Source: an uncultured Bacilli bacterium
Lineage (GTDB): Bacteria > Bacillota_I > Bacilli_A > RF39 > UBA660
NCBI GenBank assembly: GCA_947600015.1
Contig: CANQFX010000002.1
Location: forward strand, 1 to 46,816
Direction: 5' to 3'
DNA: 46,816 bases
The first letter of the stretch is position 1; each line of letters starts with the position of its first letter. The position numbers and the translations under genes are program-made. The notes beneath the pieces were generated by a model, which made no database searches, was not told the DNA's origin, and was given only the letters and a program-made list of their open reading frames with translations. This document shows, one piece after another, positions 15,090-24,998 of this stretch.

Positions 15090-17252
15090 TTATTTTTTGC
15101 TTTTCTTTGTTTCAGGTTTAGAAAGTGCATCTTTTCTAGAAAAGTTTTGTCTACCCTTTTTATCTGGACCTAATGCTTTTACAATAATTTCATCTCCTAC
15201 TTGTACTACATCTTCTACTTTATTAATACGTTCTTTATCTAATTGTGAAATATGTACTAATCCTTCACAGCCAGGCCATAATTGTACAAAACATCCAAAG
15301 TCTTCAATCTTAACTACTTTTGCTTCATATATCTTGCCAACTTCTACTTCTTTTACAATTTCTTCAATCATGGCTTTTGTTTTATCAATAATTTCTTGAT
15401 CACTATGATAGATAATCACGCGTCCATCATCTTCTAAATCTACTTTTACTGCATTTACATTAGTCACTTCTGTGACATTGGATGCTTCACAAATTATTTT
15501 GGTTATGGTTTCTCCTCCACGGCCAATTACTTCTTTAATTTTGGCAGGATCAATCATGAATGTTACCATCTTTGGTGCATATTTTGAAACTTCTTTTCTT
15601 GGTTCTTTGATTTGTTTTTCAATTACTTTTAAAATTTGTAATCTTGCTTTCTTGGCTTGTTCTAGTGCCTCTTTTAAAATCTGTTCCGTAATTCCTTTGA
15701 TTTTAATATCCATTTGTAGTGCGGTAATTCCTTCTTTTGTTCCTGCTACTTTAAAGTCCATATCACCTAAGTGGTCTTCCATTCCTTGGATATCCGTTAA
15801 AATCGTATATTTATCTTCATGTGTAATTAATCCCATGGCAATTCCTGCAACTGGGGCTTTAATTGGTACTCCTGCAGCCATTAAAGACATACATCCTGCA
15901 CAAATACTTGCTTGTGAAGAAGATCCATTGGACTCTAAAATTTCAGAAACAACACGAATGGTATAAGGGAATTCTTCTTCTGAAGGAATTACTTGTGCAA
16001 GGGCTTTTTCTCCTAAGGCACCATGTCCAATTTCTCTACGCCCTGGTGCTCCATAACGTCCTGTTTCTCCTACAGAAAATTGTGGGAAATTATAATGCAA
16101 CATAAAACGCTTTTGATCTTCCATACTAAGTCCATCTAAAATTTGGTGTTCTCCTAAAGCACCTAGTGTAGTTACAGATAATGCTTGTGTTTCTCCTCTT
16201 GTAAATAAGGCAGAACCATGTGTTCTTGGAAGCAAATCAATATCGGTTGATAATTTCCTAATTTCATCCATCTTTCTACCATCAGGACGAATACCCTCTT
16301 TTACCACAATACTACGGAATAATTCATATTCTAGATCAGATAAAACCATATTCACTTTTACTAATAATTCTTTTAATTCTTCTTCTTTTAAATTATCTTC
16401 GTTTTCTTGACGATAAAGTTCTACAATTTCTTCTTTTACTTCATCAATTGCGGCATATTTTTTTAATTTATCTTTAATGCGCAATGCTTTATCCATCTTT
16501 TTACTAGCAAGCATTCTAATACGTTCTTTCATTTCATCTTCTGGTACAAGGGTTTCATATTCCATTTTTTCCTCACCAATGTCTGCGATAATTTTTTCTT
16601 GGAATTGTACTAATTCTTTGATTGCTTTATGTCCAAACATTAATGCTTCTAGCATAATTTCTTCACTTACTTGTTTGGCACTAGATTCTACCATATTAAT
16701 TGCCTCTTTGGTACCAGCAACAGTAAGTTCTAATTCTGACTTTTCTAATTCTTCTGGTGTTGGATTAATAATAAATTTACCATCTACTCTACCTACTTTT
16801 ACTCCAGCAATTGGTCCTGCAAAAGGGATTTTTGAAATACAGGTTGCTAAAGAGGATCCAAACATCGCTGTAAGTTCTGGGGAACAATCTTGATCTACTG
16901 ATAATACAGTAGAAATAATTTGTACCTCATTTTTAAAGCCTTCTGGAAATAAAGGACGCATGGGACGATCGATCATACGTGCCGCAAGAGTAGCTGCTTC
17001 ACTTGGCCTTCCTTCTCTTTTAATAAATCCTCCTGGGATTTTTCCAACAGAATATAATTTTTCTTGATAATTTACTGTTAGTGGGAAAAAGTCAGATAAT
17101 AAATTTACATTTTTTGAAACCACTGCCGCTGTCAATACTACTGTATCATTATACCGAACAAGAACAGCTCCATCTGCTTGTTTTGCAAGTTCTCCATGTT
17201 CTACGATAATTTTTCTTCCATGAAATTTTAATTCATATTTTTTCTTTTTCAT
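15090..17252 (-). CDS. pnp: Polynucleotide phosphorylase
   Basis: The 720-aa enzyme degrades RNA 3' to 5' with phosphate. Domains in order are the first RNase PH-like core (about 1-140), an all-helical linker, the second RNase PH core (about 305-540; PRTHGSALFTRGETQALSV and TDIQGMEDHLGDMDFKVAGT carry active-site residues), KH (about 550-610; IGRGGETITKI) and S1 (about 620-690; GKIYEAKVVKIEDFGCFV). Length is normal. ATG 17252 has an AGAGGT site. rpsO lies 101 nt upstream in the classical rpsO-pnp order, with a hairpin between that could attenuate or be processed. Confidence 0.98.
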   Translation of the reverse strand: MKKKKYELKFHGRKIIVEHGELAKQADGAVLVRYNDTVVLTAAVVSKNVNLLSDFFPLTVNYQEKLYSVGKIPGGFIKREGRPSEAATLAARMIDRPMRPLFPEGFKNEVQIISTVLSVDQDCSPELTAMFGSSLATCISKIPFAGPIAGVKVGRVDGKFIINPTPEELEKSELELTVAGTKEAINMVESSAKQVSEEIMLEALMFGHKAIKELVQFQEKIIADIGEEKMEYETLVPEDEMKERIRMLASKKMDKALRIKDKLKKYAAIDEVKEEIVELYRQENEDNLKEEELKELLVKVNMVLSDLEYELFRSIVVKEGIRPDGRKMDEIRKLSTDIDLLPRTHGSALFTRGETQALSVTTLGALGEHQILDGLSMEDQKRFMLHYNFPQFSVGETGRYGAPGRREIGHGALGEKALAQVIPSEEEFPYTIRVVSEILESNGSSSQASICAGCMSLMAAGVPIKAPVAGIAMGLITHEDKYTILTDIQGMEDHLGDMDFKVAGTKEGITALQMDIKIKGITEQILKEALEQAKKARLQILKVIEKQIKEPRKEVSKYAPKMVTFMIDPAKIKEVIGRGGETITKIICEASNVTEVTNVNAVKVDLEDDGRVIIYHSDQEIIDKTKAMIEEIVKEVEVGKIYEAKVVKIEDFGCFVQLWPGCEGLVHISQLDKERINKVEDVVQVGDEIIVKALGPDKKGRQNFSRKDALSKPETKKSKK

Positions 17253-17334
17253 ATTTTACCTCTTTTCTTTCTATCTTTCTCAACCATTTTTCATGAAATT
17301 ACTTTATTTTCTTCTTTACTAGAATTATAAAAAA

Positions 17335-17355
17335 AGACACCAAAAATAAGTGTCT
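17335..17355 (-). terminator. Intrinsic terminator or attenuator after rpsO
   Basis: On the minus strand AGACAC/GTGTCT forms a stem around a 10-nt loop with a T7 tail, overlapping the rpsO stop codon. It lies between rpsO and pnp, where processing hairpins are common. Confidence 0.6.
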
Positions 17356-17623
17356 ACTTTCTTAATCCTAATTTTTTAATTACTTCACGATATTTTTGAA
17401 TATCTTTCTTTGCCAAGTATTGTAACATATTTCTACGTTGTCCTACTTTCTTTAAAAGACCTCTACGTGAATGATAATCATGAATATGTACTTTTAAATG
17501 TTCTGTTAAATCGTTAATTTCTTTTGTTAAAATTGCGATTTGTACTTCTGCAGAACCAGTATCTTTTTCATCTCTAGCAAATTCTTTTACAATCTTTGCT
17601 TTTTCTTCTTTGGTCAATGCCAT
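17354..17623 (-). CDS. rpsO: 30S ribosomal protein S15
   Basis: The 89-aa protein has exactly the usual S15 length. Signatures include DTGSAEVQIAILTKEINDLTEHLKVHIHDYHSRRGLL and the end YREVIKKLGLRK. S15 binds the central domain of 16S rRNA early in 30S assembly. The frame extends nine codons upstream, but ATG 17623 with a good AAGGAAGG site gives the family N-terminus MALTKEEK. pnp follows. Confidence 0.97.
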   Translation of the reverse strand: MALTKEEKAKIVKEFARDEKDTGSAEVQIAILTKEINDLTEHLKVHIHDYHSRRGLLKKVGQRRNMLQYLAKKDIQKYREVIKKLGLRK

Positions 17624-17868
17624 TGTATCCTTCCTTTCTTTATAATTCACTAGATTCTAAGTAAAAAGTCGGAAATTCTTTTAACCTGGAACCAGCAAGC
17701 ACATTTAATATACTAAAAATTTCTTCATTTGTAAAGTTTTTTTGCAAATTCATTTTGCTTTTTTACAAATTCATCTTGTTTTTCTTTATTTGACGTCAAT
17801 TTTTCTTTGCTTCTTTGCCCATTCTTTCTTTTTCTTTTTTTTTATGGTATGGTTATTATGGTGATGAT

Positions 17869-18546
17869 ATGAAAAAACAATGGATAAAACAATTAGCAAA
17901 ATCAATATTTTGTTTTTTACTATTCTATTATAGTTATTTATTACAATATATTCCTGTTTTTCTGTTTCATATCAAAAAAATAACGGGAACAACAGGGGTT
18001 TTATTAAGTAGTTTTTCTAATATTATTCTAGTAATTATTCTTTTTATATTATATAGAAAAGAACTCATTGCAGAATTTAAGCTTTTTCAAAATAATAGAG
18101 AAAAAGATTTAGATATTGGAATCAAATGTTGGTTTGTAGGACTTGTGATTATGATGGTTTCCAATTTGCTCATTAACTTTTTCTTCCATGCAGGGCAAGC
18201 CAATAATGAACAGCAAGTGCAAAGTATGATTCATAGCCTACCTTGGTTAATGTTTTTAAATGCTGGTATCATTGGTCCTTTTATCGAAGAGATTGTTTTT
18301 CGTAAATGTTTTAAAAACGCTATTCCGAACCCATGGTTATTTATTATTAGTTCTGGTCTTGTTTTTGGAGCCATGCATGTTGTGACTTCTGGTGTTGGCC
18401 TTCCTCAATTATTATATATTATTCCTTATGGTGCATTAGGTGCTGCTTTCGCTACTGCTTATCAAAAGACAGATACTATTTATACTTCAATATCCATGCA
18501 TATGCTTCATAATATTATTTTAATTTTAATGTCAATACTTACATAA
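17869..18546 (+). CDS. CPBP-family intramembrane protease
   Basis: The 225-aa polytopic membrane protein has the Abi/CPBP motifs EEIVFR (motif 1, Glu-Glu), FGAMHVV (motif 2) and HMLHNIILI (motif 3), forming the putative active site. Relatives include CAAX proteases of bacteria and bacteriocin self-immunity proteins; the substrate is unknown. ATG 17869 is preceded by GGTGAT; the open frame further upstream is not supported. It is alone on the plus strand, divergent from rpsO, and ends at a strong bidirectional hairpin. Confidence 0.85.
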   Translation: MKKQWIKQLAKSIFCFLLFYYSYLLQYIPVFLFHIKKITGTTGVLLSSFSNIILVIILFILYRKELIAEFKLFQNNREKDLDIGIKCWFVGLVIMMVSNLLINFFFHAGQANNEQQVQSMIHSLPWLMFLNAGIIGPFIEEIVFRKCFKNAIPNPWLFIISSGLVFGAMHVVTSGVGLPQLLYIIPYGALGAAFATAYQKTDTIYTSISMHMLHNIILILMSILT

Positions 18547-18549
18547 AAA

Positions 18550-18574
18550 AACTATTTGTATTTTCGCAAATAGT
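18550..18574. terminator. Bidirectional terminator
   Basis: The stem AACTATTTG/CAAATAGTT with an 8-nt loop has A-runs before and T-runs after it. It sits between the convergent CPBP and VUT-like genes and can serve both. Confidence 0.8.
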
Positions 18575-18578
18575 TTTT

Positions 18579-19169
18579 TTATTCTAAATCAATTCCGATT
18601 GTAATATAGTGATCAATAAAAGTGATTACTCCACAAATCATAGCTTGCAACAACAAGGTTGAAAAATAAGCTAACCAAAAGTTATCTAATATCAACATAT
18701 TTAAATAAATTAATGTATAAATCATATAGAAAACAATCAATGCAAACATATAATTTAAAAATACTAAATACCATGGCATTTTTGTATTGTGCATTAAGAA
18801 ATTATATATCATTAGATTAATTAATTGACTCATCACATAGGCACAAAAACCACCACTAACAGAAGAAAAATCAATTGCTTTTCCTAAAGCAAAGTCCATC
18901 AATATTACAAAAGCAATCAGTGCAATCCCTGAGACAGAAATTGCAACTAAACTTTTTTGATATCCATACTTTTTCGTAATATAGTTAGATAACAAATAAA
19001 CTAATGGTAATAAAAAGATGGCATAAGTTAAATTCAATTGTTCTAAAGCAAATGTATAATTTTTTAATGATTCAATCAAAATGACTAGCGTTGATAATAA
19101 TAAAATATAAATCCAACTATCTTGTTCTATTATTTGTTTTTGTTTTTCTTTCTTCGTTTTTTTCTTCAT
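18579..19169 (-). CDS. VUT-like membrane protein (queuosine-precursor transporter family)
   Basis: The 196-aa protein has about six membrane helices after a Lys-rich cytoplasmic start. The block YAIFLLPLVYLLSNYITKKYGYQKSLVAI resembles the VUT/YhhQ signature (PLVYLISDIITEVYGYK), and the layout of the later helices also fits. YhhQ-type proteins import 7-deazaguanine precursors of queuosine. The acidic residues usual in that signature (D, E) are replaced by N and K, so the substrate may differ. It is transcribed alone and ends at a bidirectional hairpin. Confidence 0.55.
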   Translation of the reverse strand: MKKKTKKEKQKQIIEQDSWIYILLLSTLVILIESLKNYTFALEQLNLTYAIFLLPLVYLLSNYITKKYGYQKSLVAISVSGIALIAFVILMDFALGKAIDFSSVSGGFCAYVMSQLINLMIYNFLMHNTKMPWYLVFLNYMFALIVFYMIYTLIYLNMLILDNFWLAYFSTLLLQAMICGVITFIDHYITIGIDLE

Positions 19170-19301
19170 ACTATCCTACCCTTCTTATTATGAATATAGT
19201 ATAACAAAAAAATTAAATTTAGGAAATAGAAAACTTATTTTTTATAAAAATAATAAAATTTGGAGTATCAAATAATTTCTAAATTCATTTTTTTATTAGG
19301 A

Positions 19302-21239
19302 TTATCTTTTCTTTCGATATGATTTTTCATAATCATTTAAAAACCAATCAATTGTTTTATTTTTCGCATTAATCATAATAATCTTTTTTTGAATATCTTC
19401 TTCTAAACTTTGCAGTTCTTTATCCGTTGGTTCTTTATCATAACAGATTTCTAAAGCATGTTCTACAATATTATCTTGACTTCTACGTAATCCTGATGTG
19501 CAATGACAGTAGTGCTTCAACCCTAAACCTGTATGTCCTCCTTGAAGATCATACCAACCTTTCGGATAAATTCCAGAAATTAATCGATATAGTTTTTTAA
19601 ATTGATCTTTTCCATAAGTAGCTCTTAACGATTGTATCATAGATTCTATTTTCTTACTTGTCTTCTCATCAATCTCATGCACACGGTAAATACATGGATA
19701 TCCTCGACTTGAATGAGCAAAGAAGTCTGCTACTTTACTTCCTGTTAACAACATACACGAAGAAACGATCTTTTCGGCTGCACTTTCCCCTAAAATCAAT
19801 TCACTAGAATCGATTTTATTTTTCTTTACTTTTTCATATAAATCTAGTGGTTGATACTGCTTATTTAAAATGGTCGATACTTCGTATAGATTTTGAATCG
19901 TATTACAAAGTTTTATATTACTATGTCCATGTTCTAAAATATAATTTACTTCTTGATATGTCATTTGTCTTTGACTTGTGATGATTGTTTTAGGGAATTT
20001 CTGATTGATAATTTCGCCTTCTTTTGTAATTTCAAAGTAAAAACTTCTTGCAAATCTTGGCTCTTTTTCTACTAATGATGCTAAATTTGTTGCGATTTCT
20101 GGAGGAAATATAGGAATAAACTTTTGAAATTCTCCCGATTTTTCTTGATACTTTCTTGTTAAATAAATCGTTTGTCCTCTTTCAAAAGAGTGTTCTATTA
20201 AAGGATGATTATATGGAAAATACCCTAAGATATTTGCAATATGCACGCCTAATAAATAATTACCATTTTTCATTTTTTGACAAGAAAGTCCATCATCAAT
20301 TTCGGAAGTACCTTTTTTATCAATTGTAATAATATAGTCATCTAATACTTCTCGCATATTTTCATTATCTTCATTAATGCTACACTGATATACATATTCC
20401 TCTAAACTTTCATCAAATGTAATGGGAATATGATACTGAAAAGCGATTTCTTCTATTGGAGGTTGACTTTTGTTTTCTGGAACTAATAGATTTTTCAACT
20501 CATAAAGCCATTTTAATTTTTCACTATTTTTTTTCGCCACTTTCTTTTTATAACTAAATTGATCGATCGCTCTATAAATTAATTCTAGTATTTTTTTCTG
20601 TTCTGCATATTCTAATTCAAAATCCTTTTGATTTTTAAAATAAGAAATCAAGTTGCGATAATAAAAGACACTTTCTTCTTTTGCTTCTTGAATACTAGTA
20701 ATATATTTTTTTATTGTATTATAAAATAAAGAATTTTCTTTTTCATCTTTTATATTAATAAAAGAAGGAAACTTTTGAAGCATATAATCCAAATAAGTCA
20801 AATTCCTTACTTCTTCAATTAAATATTCTACAAACTCGTATTGTTTCATGGATTGCACTTTACAAATTTCATCTACGTTTTCTATCATTTGTTCTAATTT
20901 GTGAAATTCTTGGTCCACTTTCGTTGTGTCTACAAAGTCCTTTTTCTTTTCTAATTGAATTTGACTCATTCTCTCTTCTAGTTTTAAAATCTGTCTTTTT
21001 AATTTCTTTTTATCAATATTTTTTAATGTAGAAATCATGGTATGTAAATAGAAAACGGGAATCGAGAAATCTATTTCTTGATCTCCAATATAATTTTCTA
21101 CTAGTTCTCTAATCATTTTAAAAAGAACATAAAGCAACTCTTCTCCATATAGATCCATATAGGAAAAAAGCTCTTTTTCTGAGAGTGGATTTTGTTTCCC
21201 AACGATAGAATTGTACAACACTTTTTCTATATTCTTCAT
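19302..21239 (-). CDS. RNase R/II-like exoribonuclease (RNB domain) with unusual N-terminus
   Basis: In this 645-aa protein the C-terminal half is an RNB domain. IDKKGTSEIDDGLSC near residue 310 holds the acidic metal ligands (one Asp replaced by Glu), YLLGVHIANI follows, and HYCHCTSGLRRSQDN near residue 580 matches the conserved YxHFTSPIRRxxD arginine block. RNB enzymes degrade RNA 3' to 5'. The first ~280 residues are helical and charged and show no clear cold-shock RNA-binding domains. No S1 domain follows the RNB part, so this is not a standard RNase R. It starts 3 nt after dnaI and is likely co-transcribed with it. Confidence 0.8.
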   Translation of the reverse strand: MKNIEKVLYNSIVGKQNPLSEKELFSYMDLYGEELLYVLFKMIRELVENYIGDQEIDFSIPVFYLHTMISTLKNIDKKKLKRQILKLEERMSQIQLEKKKDFVDTTKVDQEFHKLEQMIENVDEICKVQSMKQYEFVEYLIEEVRNLTYLDYMLQKFPSFINIKDEKENSLFYNTIKKYITSIQEAKEESVFYYRNLISYFKNQKDFELEYAEQKKILELIYRAIDQFSYKKKVAKKNSEKLKWLYELKNLLVPENKSQPPIEEIAFQYHIPITFDESLEEYVYQCSINEDNENMREVLDDYIITIDKKGTSEIDDGLSCQKMKNGNYLLGVHIANILGYFPYNHPLIEHSFERGQTIYLTRKYQEKSGEFQKFIPIFPPEIATNLASLVEKEPRFARSFYFEITKEGEIINQKFPKTIITSQRQMTYQEVNYILEHGHSNIKLCNTIQNLYEVSTILNKQYQPLDLYEKVKKNKIDSSELILGESAAEKIVSSCMLLTGSKVADFFAHSSRGYPCIYRVHEIDEKTSKKIESMIQSLRATYGKDQFKKLYRLISGIYPKGWYDLQGGHTGLGLKHYCHCTSGLRRSQDNIVEHALEICYDKEPTDKELQSLEEDIQKKIIMINAKNKTIDWFLNDYEKSYRKKR

Positions 21240-21242
21240 GTA

Positions 21243-22142
21243 TTAGTCCCTTCTATTTTTGCTTACTAGTGATAACGTAATCGTTAACTGTTTCATTCTC
21301 TCTATAATTCTTCTTGCTTTTACTTTATCGAAAGCAGAATTAGTAATGGCCAATGCTGCTTCTAACTCCTCTAATGTTAAATTAGAGGTAAAAAAAGTCG
21401 GAAGATGATTCTCCATTCGATACTGTAAAAGTGGTCCCAAAACTTCATCTCGTGACCAATTACTACAGTTTTCTGCTCCGATATCATCTAGTAATAATAA
21501 AGGAATCGTTCTAATATAATCAAATTTTTCTTCATAATTACTTTGAAAAGAAGATTTTAAACTTCTTAAGAACTCAGGATAATAAACTAAGGCACTTCTC
21601 ACTCCCTTTTTTGCCATTTCATTAAATAAAGCAGAAATGAGATAAGTTTTTCCCGATCCAAATGATCCTGTTAGATATAATCCTTTGGTATCGTTTGGAT
21701 AAGTGCTCATAAATTCTTTAAAATATTTTACAATAGGCAACCTAGCCTTATCATCTTTATATATATTACTTAATGATGCTTCTTTCATTTCTTTTGGTAT
21801 ATCAAATAATTCTATTTTTTGCATATAAGCATTTCTTTTTTCTTCCTCTTGTTTTTTTTCACAAGCAACATAGGAAAAAATCAAAGTATTCCGTTGTTTT
21901 TCTGGCGTGTAACAATACCCTAATACTTTATTTTGACAATGACTTAGCGATTTACATTGACAACAATGGTTATATTCTACAAAACTGTCTTGTAAACTAG
22001 AAGTGTATTTCATTAATATTTCATCTGGACAAGAAAGTTGATTTATATAAGTACGAAACCCCTCTTGTTTACATGCCTCGATTAATGATTGGGATAAATC
22101 AATCATATCTACATTTTGAGTTATCGATTTTGTTTTTTTCAT
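21243..22142 (-). CDS. dnaI: Primosomal helicase loader DnaI
   Basis: The 299-aa protein has an N-terminal domain with a cysteine cluster (Cys60, 61, 63, 69, 77), as in the zinc-binding DnaI N-terminus. A AAA+ domain follows, with Walker A TGSFGSGKT (about 160-168), Walker B LLLLDDIGAE and FFTSNLTLEELE. DnaI loads the replicative helicase at origins and stalled forks. In Bacillus it follows dnaB; here no dnaB is adjacent and an RNB nuclease gene follows instead. ATG 22142 has GGCGGTAA upstream and its own promoter. Confidence 0.93.
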   Translation of the reverse strand: MKKTKSITQNVDMIDLSQSLIEACKQEGFRTYINQLSCPDEILMKYTSSLQDSFVEYNHCCQCKSLSHCQNKVLGYCYTPEKQRNTLIFSYVACEKKQEEEKRNAYMQKIELFDIPKEMKEASLSNIYKDDKARLPIVKYFKEFMSTYPNDTKGLYLTGSFGSGKTYLISALFNEMAKKGVRSALVYYPEFLRSLKSSFQSNYEEKFDYIRTIPLLLLDDIGAENCSNWSRDEVLGPLLQYRMENHLPTFFTSNLTLEELEAALAITNSAFDKVKARRIIERMKQLTITLSLVSKNRRD

Positions 22143-22163
22143 AACGTTACCGCCTTTACATTT

Positions 22164-22192
22164 ATTTTAATGAAATTCTGGTGAAAAGTCTA
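22164..22192 (-). promoter_or_regulatory. Promoter of dnaI-RNB unit
   Basis: On the minus strand TAGACT (22187-22192) and TAAAAT (22164-22169) are 17 nt apart, about 21 nt before the dnaI start codon. Confidence 0.55.
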
Positions 22193-22243
22193 GGGGTATT
22201 TACTCTTTTTTTACATCACTTTTTCTTGTTTTTTGTATCAAAC

Positions 22244-24331
22244 TTATTTTTTCTGCACTATATTCATTTTCTTGCTTATGATTGATAATGTATTATTTTT
22301 CGGATAAAACATCACACTTCCATACTGATCTGTTCTGATAATTATACTATCTTGTAAGTTTTCTAATACTTCTTTATCTGGATGACCATACCGATTATTT
22401 TTACCCACACTAATTAGAGAATATTTGGGATGCATTTGTTCAATAAATTCTTTACTACTACTTGTTTTGCTTCCATGGTGTCCTACTTTTAATACATCTA
22501 TATTATTTAAATTATATTTCTCTAATAAATCTTTTTCTACCTTTACTCCTGCATCTCCCATAAATAGGAATTTATAATTATTTAGTTCTGTATAAATTAC
22601 ATTACTATTATCATTTTCATCTTCATCATAGCCATGGTTTAAAAAATATAATTTTTTATCTTCTATATTTAATTCTTCCACACAACGATAATAAGGAATT
22701 TGTTTCTTTTTTAACACTTGGATTAAATCAATTTCTAATTTATGAAATTTACCACAATTCAATATTACATTTTCTACTTTTAAATTATTTATTATGTTCA
22801 TGGCTTCTCCCATATGATCATAATCCCCATGCGTTAAAATAAGATAGTTTAACTTTTTTACGCCTAAACTTTTAAAAAGAGGAAGTAAAACAAAATTAGA
22901 AACGGCATGTTTTTCAGAAAAGGTTCCTCCCGTATCAATTAAAATATTTGTCCTTCTCCAATGTAATAATAGTGAATCTCCTTGTCCAACGTCAATCATT
23001 TCGACATAAGGGTTAGAAAAAGAAGGAGATAAATAATGAATTATACTAAGAAAAAGGAAAAGACAACAGCAAAAAAGGGACCTTTTTTTCTTCCTTTTTG
23101 GTAGCCAAAAAGATAGAAAAATAAGAAAAAAATATAAAAGATAAACGATTCCATTGACTTTAGGAAAAACCAATTTTCCAAAAGAAATTTTACTCAGAAA
23201 GAAAGAACTTTTTTCTAAGAAAGATGTAAAAATATGATATATCGGCAGAAGTTTAGAAGAAAAAATGGTCAAAAAAGAAAAGGGAAAAACCAAAAAACTG
23301 ACGAAGGGAACATAGAATAAATTATATAAAATACTCATGAAGTTTATCTGATAAAAAAAGAATAAAGAAATGGGAAAACTAGCGAAAAAGGAAAGGATGG
23401 AAATTTTCCATAGTTTTACAAAATAATTTCCTTTCATTAAAAAAGGTTGAAATATTATCAAGAAAAAAGTAATGGCATAAGAATATAAAAATCCAATATC
23501 AAAAAGAAACAAGGGATGGATTAAAATTGTAATGGAAAACGCCAAAAAGAAAGAAAAGAGATGTGGTATTCTTTTGTTTGTTATTTTTTGAAATGCATAA
23601 CAGAAAAATAATAATACTCCTCGCAAAATAGAAGGGGAAATTCCAACGATGAGAAGATACGAAAATAAAAAGAGACTACTTAACCAATAAGCAATCGTTT
23701 CCTTTTTAAAAATTTTCTTAAAAAAAGAGAAAAAAAGAAATACTAAAAATTGAATATGCATTCCACTAATCGAAAGTAAGTGACTAATTCCAATTTCTTG
23801 ATAACTTTTTTTCACTTCATAAGATAATTGAGATTTTTGTCCTAAGACAAAAGCACTTAAATAAGGATCCTGAACAGTTCTTGCGAAAATTTTGTTTTTT
23901 ATCCAGTAATAAATAGAATGATTAACATCTTTCAGCTTATACTTTCTTACTGTTAACAGAAAAAAAATCCCTTTTTGTTTCAAATATTTTTGATATGAAA
24001 ATAAATTCTTGGTCGTATTAGTCTTTGGCGTTTCTAATTGACCCCATAATTCAATCTGATATCCTAAAAGCGCATTCTCCTGCCACCACTTTTTTTCTTG
24101 TTGTTCTTTAAAATAATAAATTGCTAGTAATTTTTCTTTTGCTTTTAACGTAATTTCTACTTTTTCTTCTTCCACGTGGTATTCTATAATTTTTCCTAAA
24201 AAATGAGTATCGTTTTTTTTATAACAAGAATTGTTTGGTAATAATAAGCGAAAAATACTAATACAAATAACAAAAAGAAAAAAGAAACCCCATAGATATT
24301 TACAATATAAGATAGTCTTTAATTTTTTCAA
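22244..24331 (-). CDS. comEC: ComEC/Rec2 DNA-uptake channel
   Basis: The 695-aa protein has an N-terminal membrane helix pair with an OB-like extracellular part (to about 145), a competence domain of about eight helices (SHLLSISGMHIQFLVF is the typical entry) and a C-terminal metallo-beta-lactamase domain (about 440-695; MIDVGQGDSLLL, THGDYDHMGE, KVGHHGSKTSS). It would form the pore that brings single-stranded DNA into the cell. The frame starts at TTG 24331 with AGGAG about 9 nt before it, and overlaps comEA by 32 nt, so translation is coupled. No ComG pilus genes are in the window. Confidence 0.95.
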   Translation of the reverse strand: MKKLKTILYCKYLWGFFFLFVICISIFRLLLPNNSCYKKNDTHFLGKIIEYHVEEEKVEITLKAKEKLLAIYYFKEQQEKKWWQENALLGYQIELWGQLETPKTNTTKNLFSYQKYLKQKGIFFLLTVRKYKLKDVNHSIYYWIKNKIFARTVQDPYLSAFVLGQKSQLSYEVKKSYQEIGISHLLSISGMHIQFLVFLFFSFFKKIFKKETIAYWLSSLFLFSYLLIVGISPSILRGVLLFFCYAFQKITNKRIPHLFSFFLAFSITILIHPLFLFDIGFLYSYAITFFLIIFQPFLMKGNYFVKLWKISILSFFASFPISLFFFYQINFMSILYNLFYVPFVSFLVFPFSFLTIFSSKLLPIYHIFTSFLEKSSFFLSKISFGKLVFPKVNGIVYLLYFFLIFLSFWLPKRKKKRSLFCCCLFLFLSIIHYLSPSFSNPYVEMIDVGQGDSLLLHWRRTNILIDTGGTFSEKHAVSNFVLLPLFKSLGVKKLNYLILTHGDYDHMGEAMNIINNLKVENVILNCGKFHKLEIDLIQVLKKKQIPYYRCVEELNIEDKKLYFLNHGYDEDENDNSNVIYTELNNYKFLFMGDAGVKVEKDLLEKYNLNNIDVLKVGHHGSKTSSSKEFIEQMHPKYSLISVGKNNRYGHPDKEVLENLQDSIIIRTDQYGSVMFYPKNNTLSIISKKMNIVQKK

Positions 24332-24998
24332 AAATACTTTCTCCTATTCCAGATACTTCTTTTACTTCTTCTATCGTTTGAAAAGATCCATGTTCTTTTC
24401 GATATTGAATGATTAAATCGGCTTTACTTTCCCCTATTCCTGGAAGTTTCATCAAATCTTCTTTTGTGGCTTGATTCAATGAAATTTTTCCGACTTGGCT
24501 GTTTTCTTCTTCTGTGGAAATACAAGCATCATTTTTTAAAGCATTTTCTTCTTTTTGAATACAATGTTCTATGACTTCTTTTTCTTTTGCTTTCGTTTCT
24601 TCAAATGATAATACTTCTTCATTACTATAAATAATAATTACCATTTCATCGCTTATTTTTTTACTTAAGTTAATTACTGTTGTATTAGCATTTTGTGTTA
24701 GACCCCCTGCTTTTTCTATTACATCAATGACACGAGATTCACAAGGAAGTGTATAAATCCCTGGGTTTAGGACTTCTCCTTTAATATCTACTTTATATTC
24801 TGCTTGCTCCATCTTATTATTTTCCTCTTGTTTTTCTTTTTTTAGGGGTTCTTCTTTTTTCGCTAGTAAGAGAGAAGAATTTGTATTTTTATGATTTTTA
24901 TGTAAGTAAAAATAGCCAGCACCAACAGATCCTCCAATAATTATTAATAAAAAAATTCCTAATAAAATTTGTTTTCGATAACGATATTGAAATGAAAT
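24300..24998 (-). CDS. comEA: ComEA competence DNA receptor, apparent ATT start
   Basis: The protein is about 232 aa. One membrane helix (residues ~11-32, ILLGIFLLIIIGGSVGAGYF) is followed by a charged linker, a SLBB-like domain (about 65-130; VDIKGEVLNPGIYTLP) and a helix-hairpin-helix DNA-binding end (about 172-232; SLNQATKEDLMKLPGIGESKA). It binds incoming double-stranded DNA outside the membrane. The first in-frame ATG (24812) would remove the membrane helix. Upstream the frame holds no ATG, GTG or TTG, but ATT 24998 sits 5 nt after a strong GGAGGTG, so ATT initiation is the best reading. A base error is possible. comEC overlaps its end. Confidence 0.85.
   Translation of the reverse strand: MSFQYRYRKQILLGIFLLIIIGGSVGAGYFYLHKNHKNTNSSLLLAKKEEPLKKEKQEENNKMEQAEYKVDIKGEVLNPGIYTLPCESRVIDVIEKAGGLTQNANTTVINLSKKISDEMVIIIYSNEEVLSFEETKAKEKEVIEHCIQKEENALKNDACISTEEENSQVGKISLNQATKEDLMKLPGIGESKADLIIQYRKEHGSFQTIEEVKEVSGIGESIFEKIKDYLIL

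Noticed and set aside
15472..15966. Plus-strand open frame of 164 codons opposite pnp
   Set aside because: It is a shadow of a strongly coding, conserved gene and has no start signals of its own.
17651..17770. A 37-codon minus-strand ORF (MNLQKNFTNEEIF...) upstream of rpsO, as a leader peptide or S15 regulatory leader
   Set aside because: It has no ribosome site and no recognised family, and the region shows no clear S15-type leader structure. Chance is as likely.
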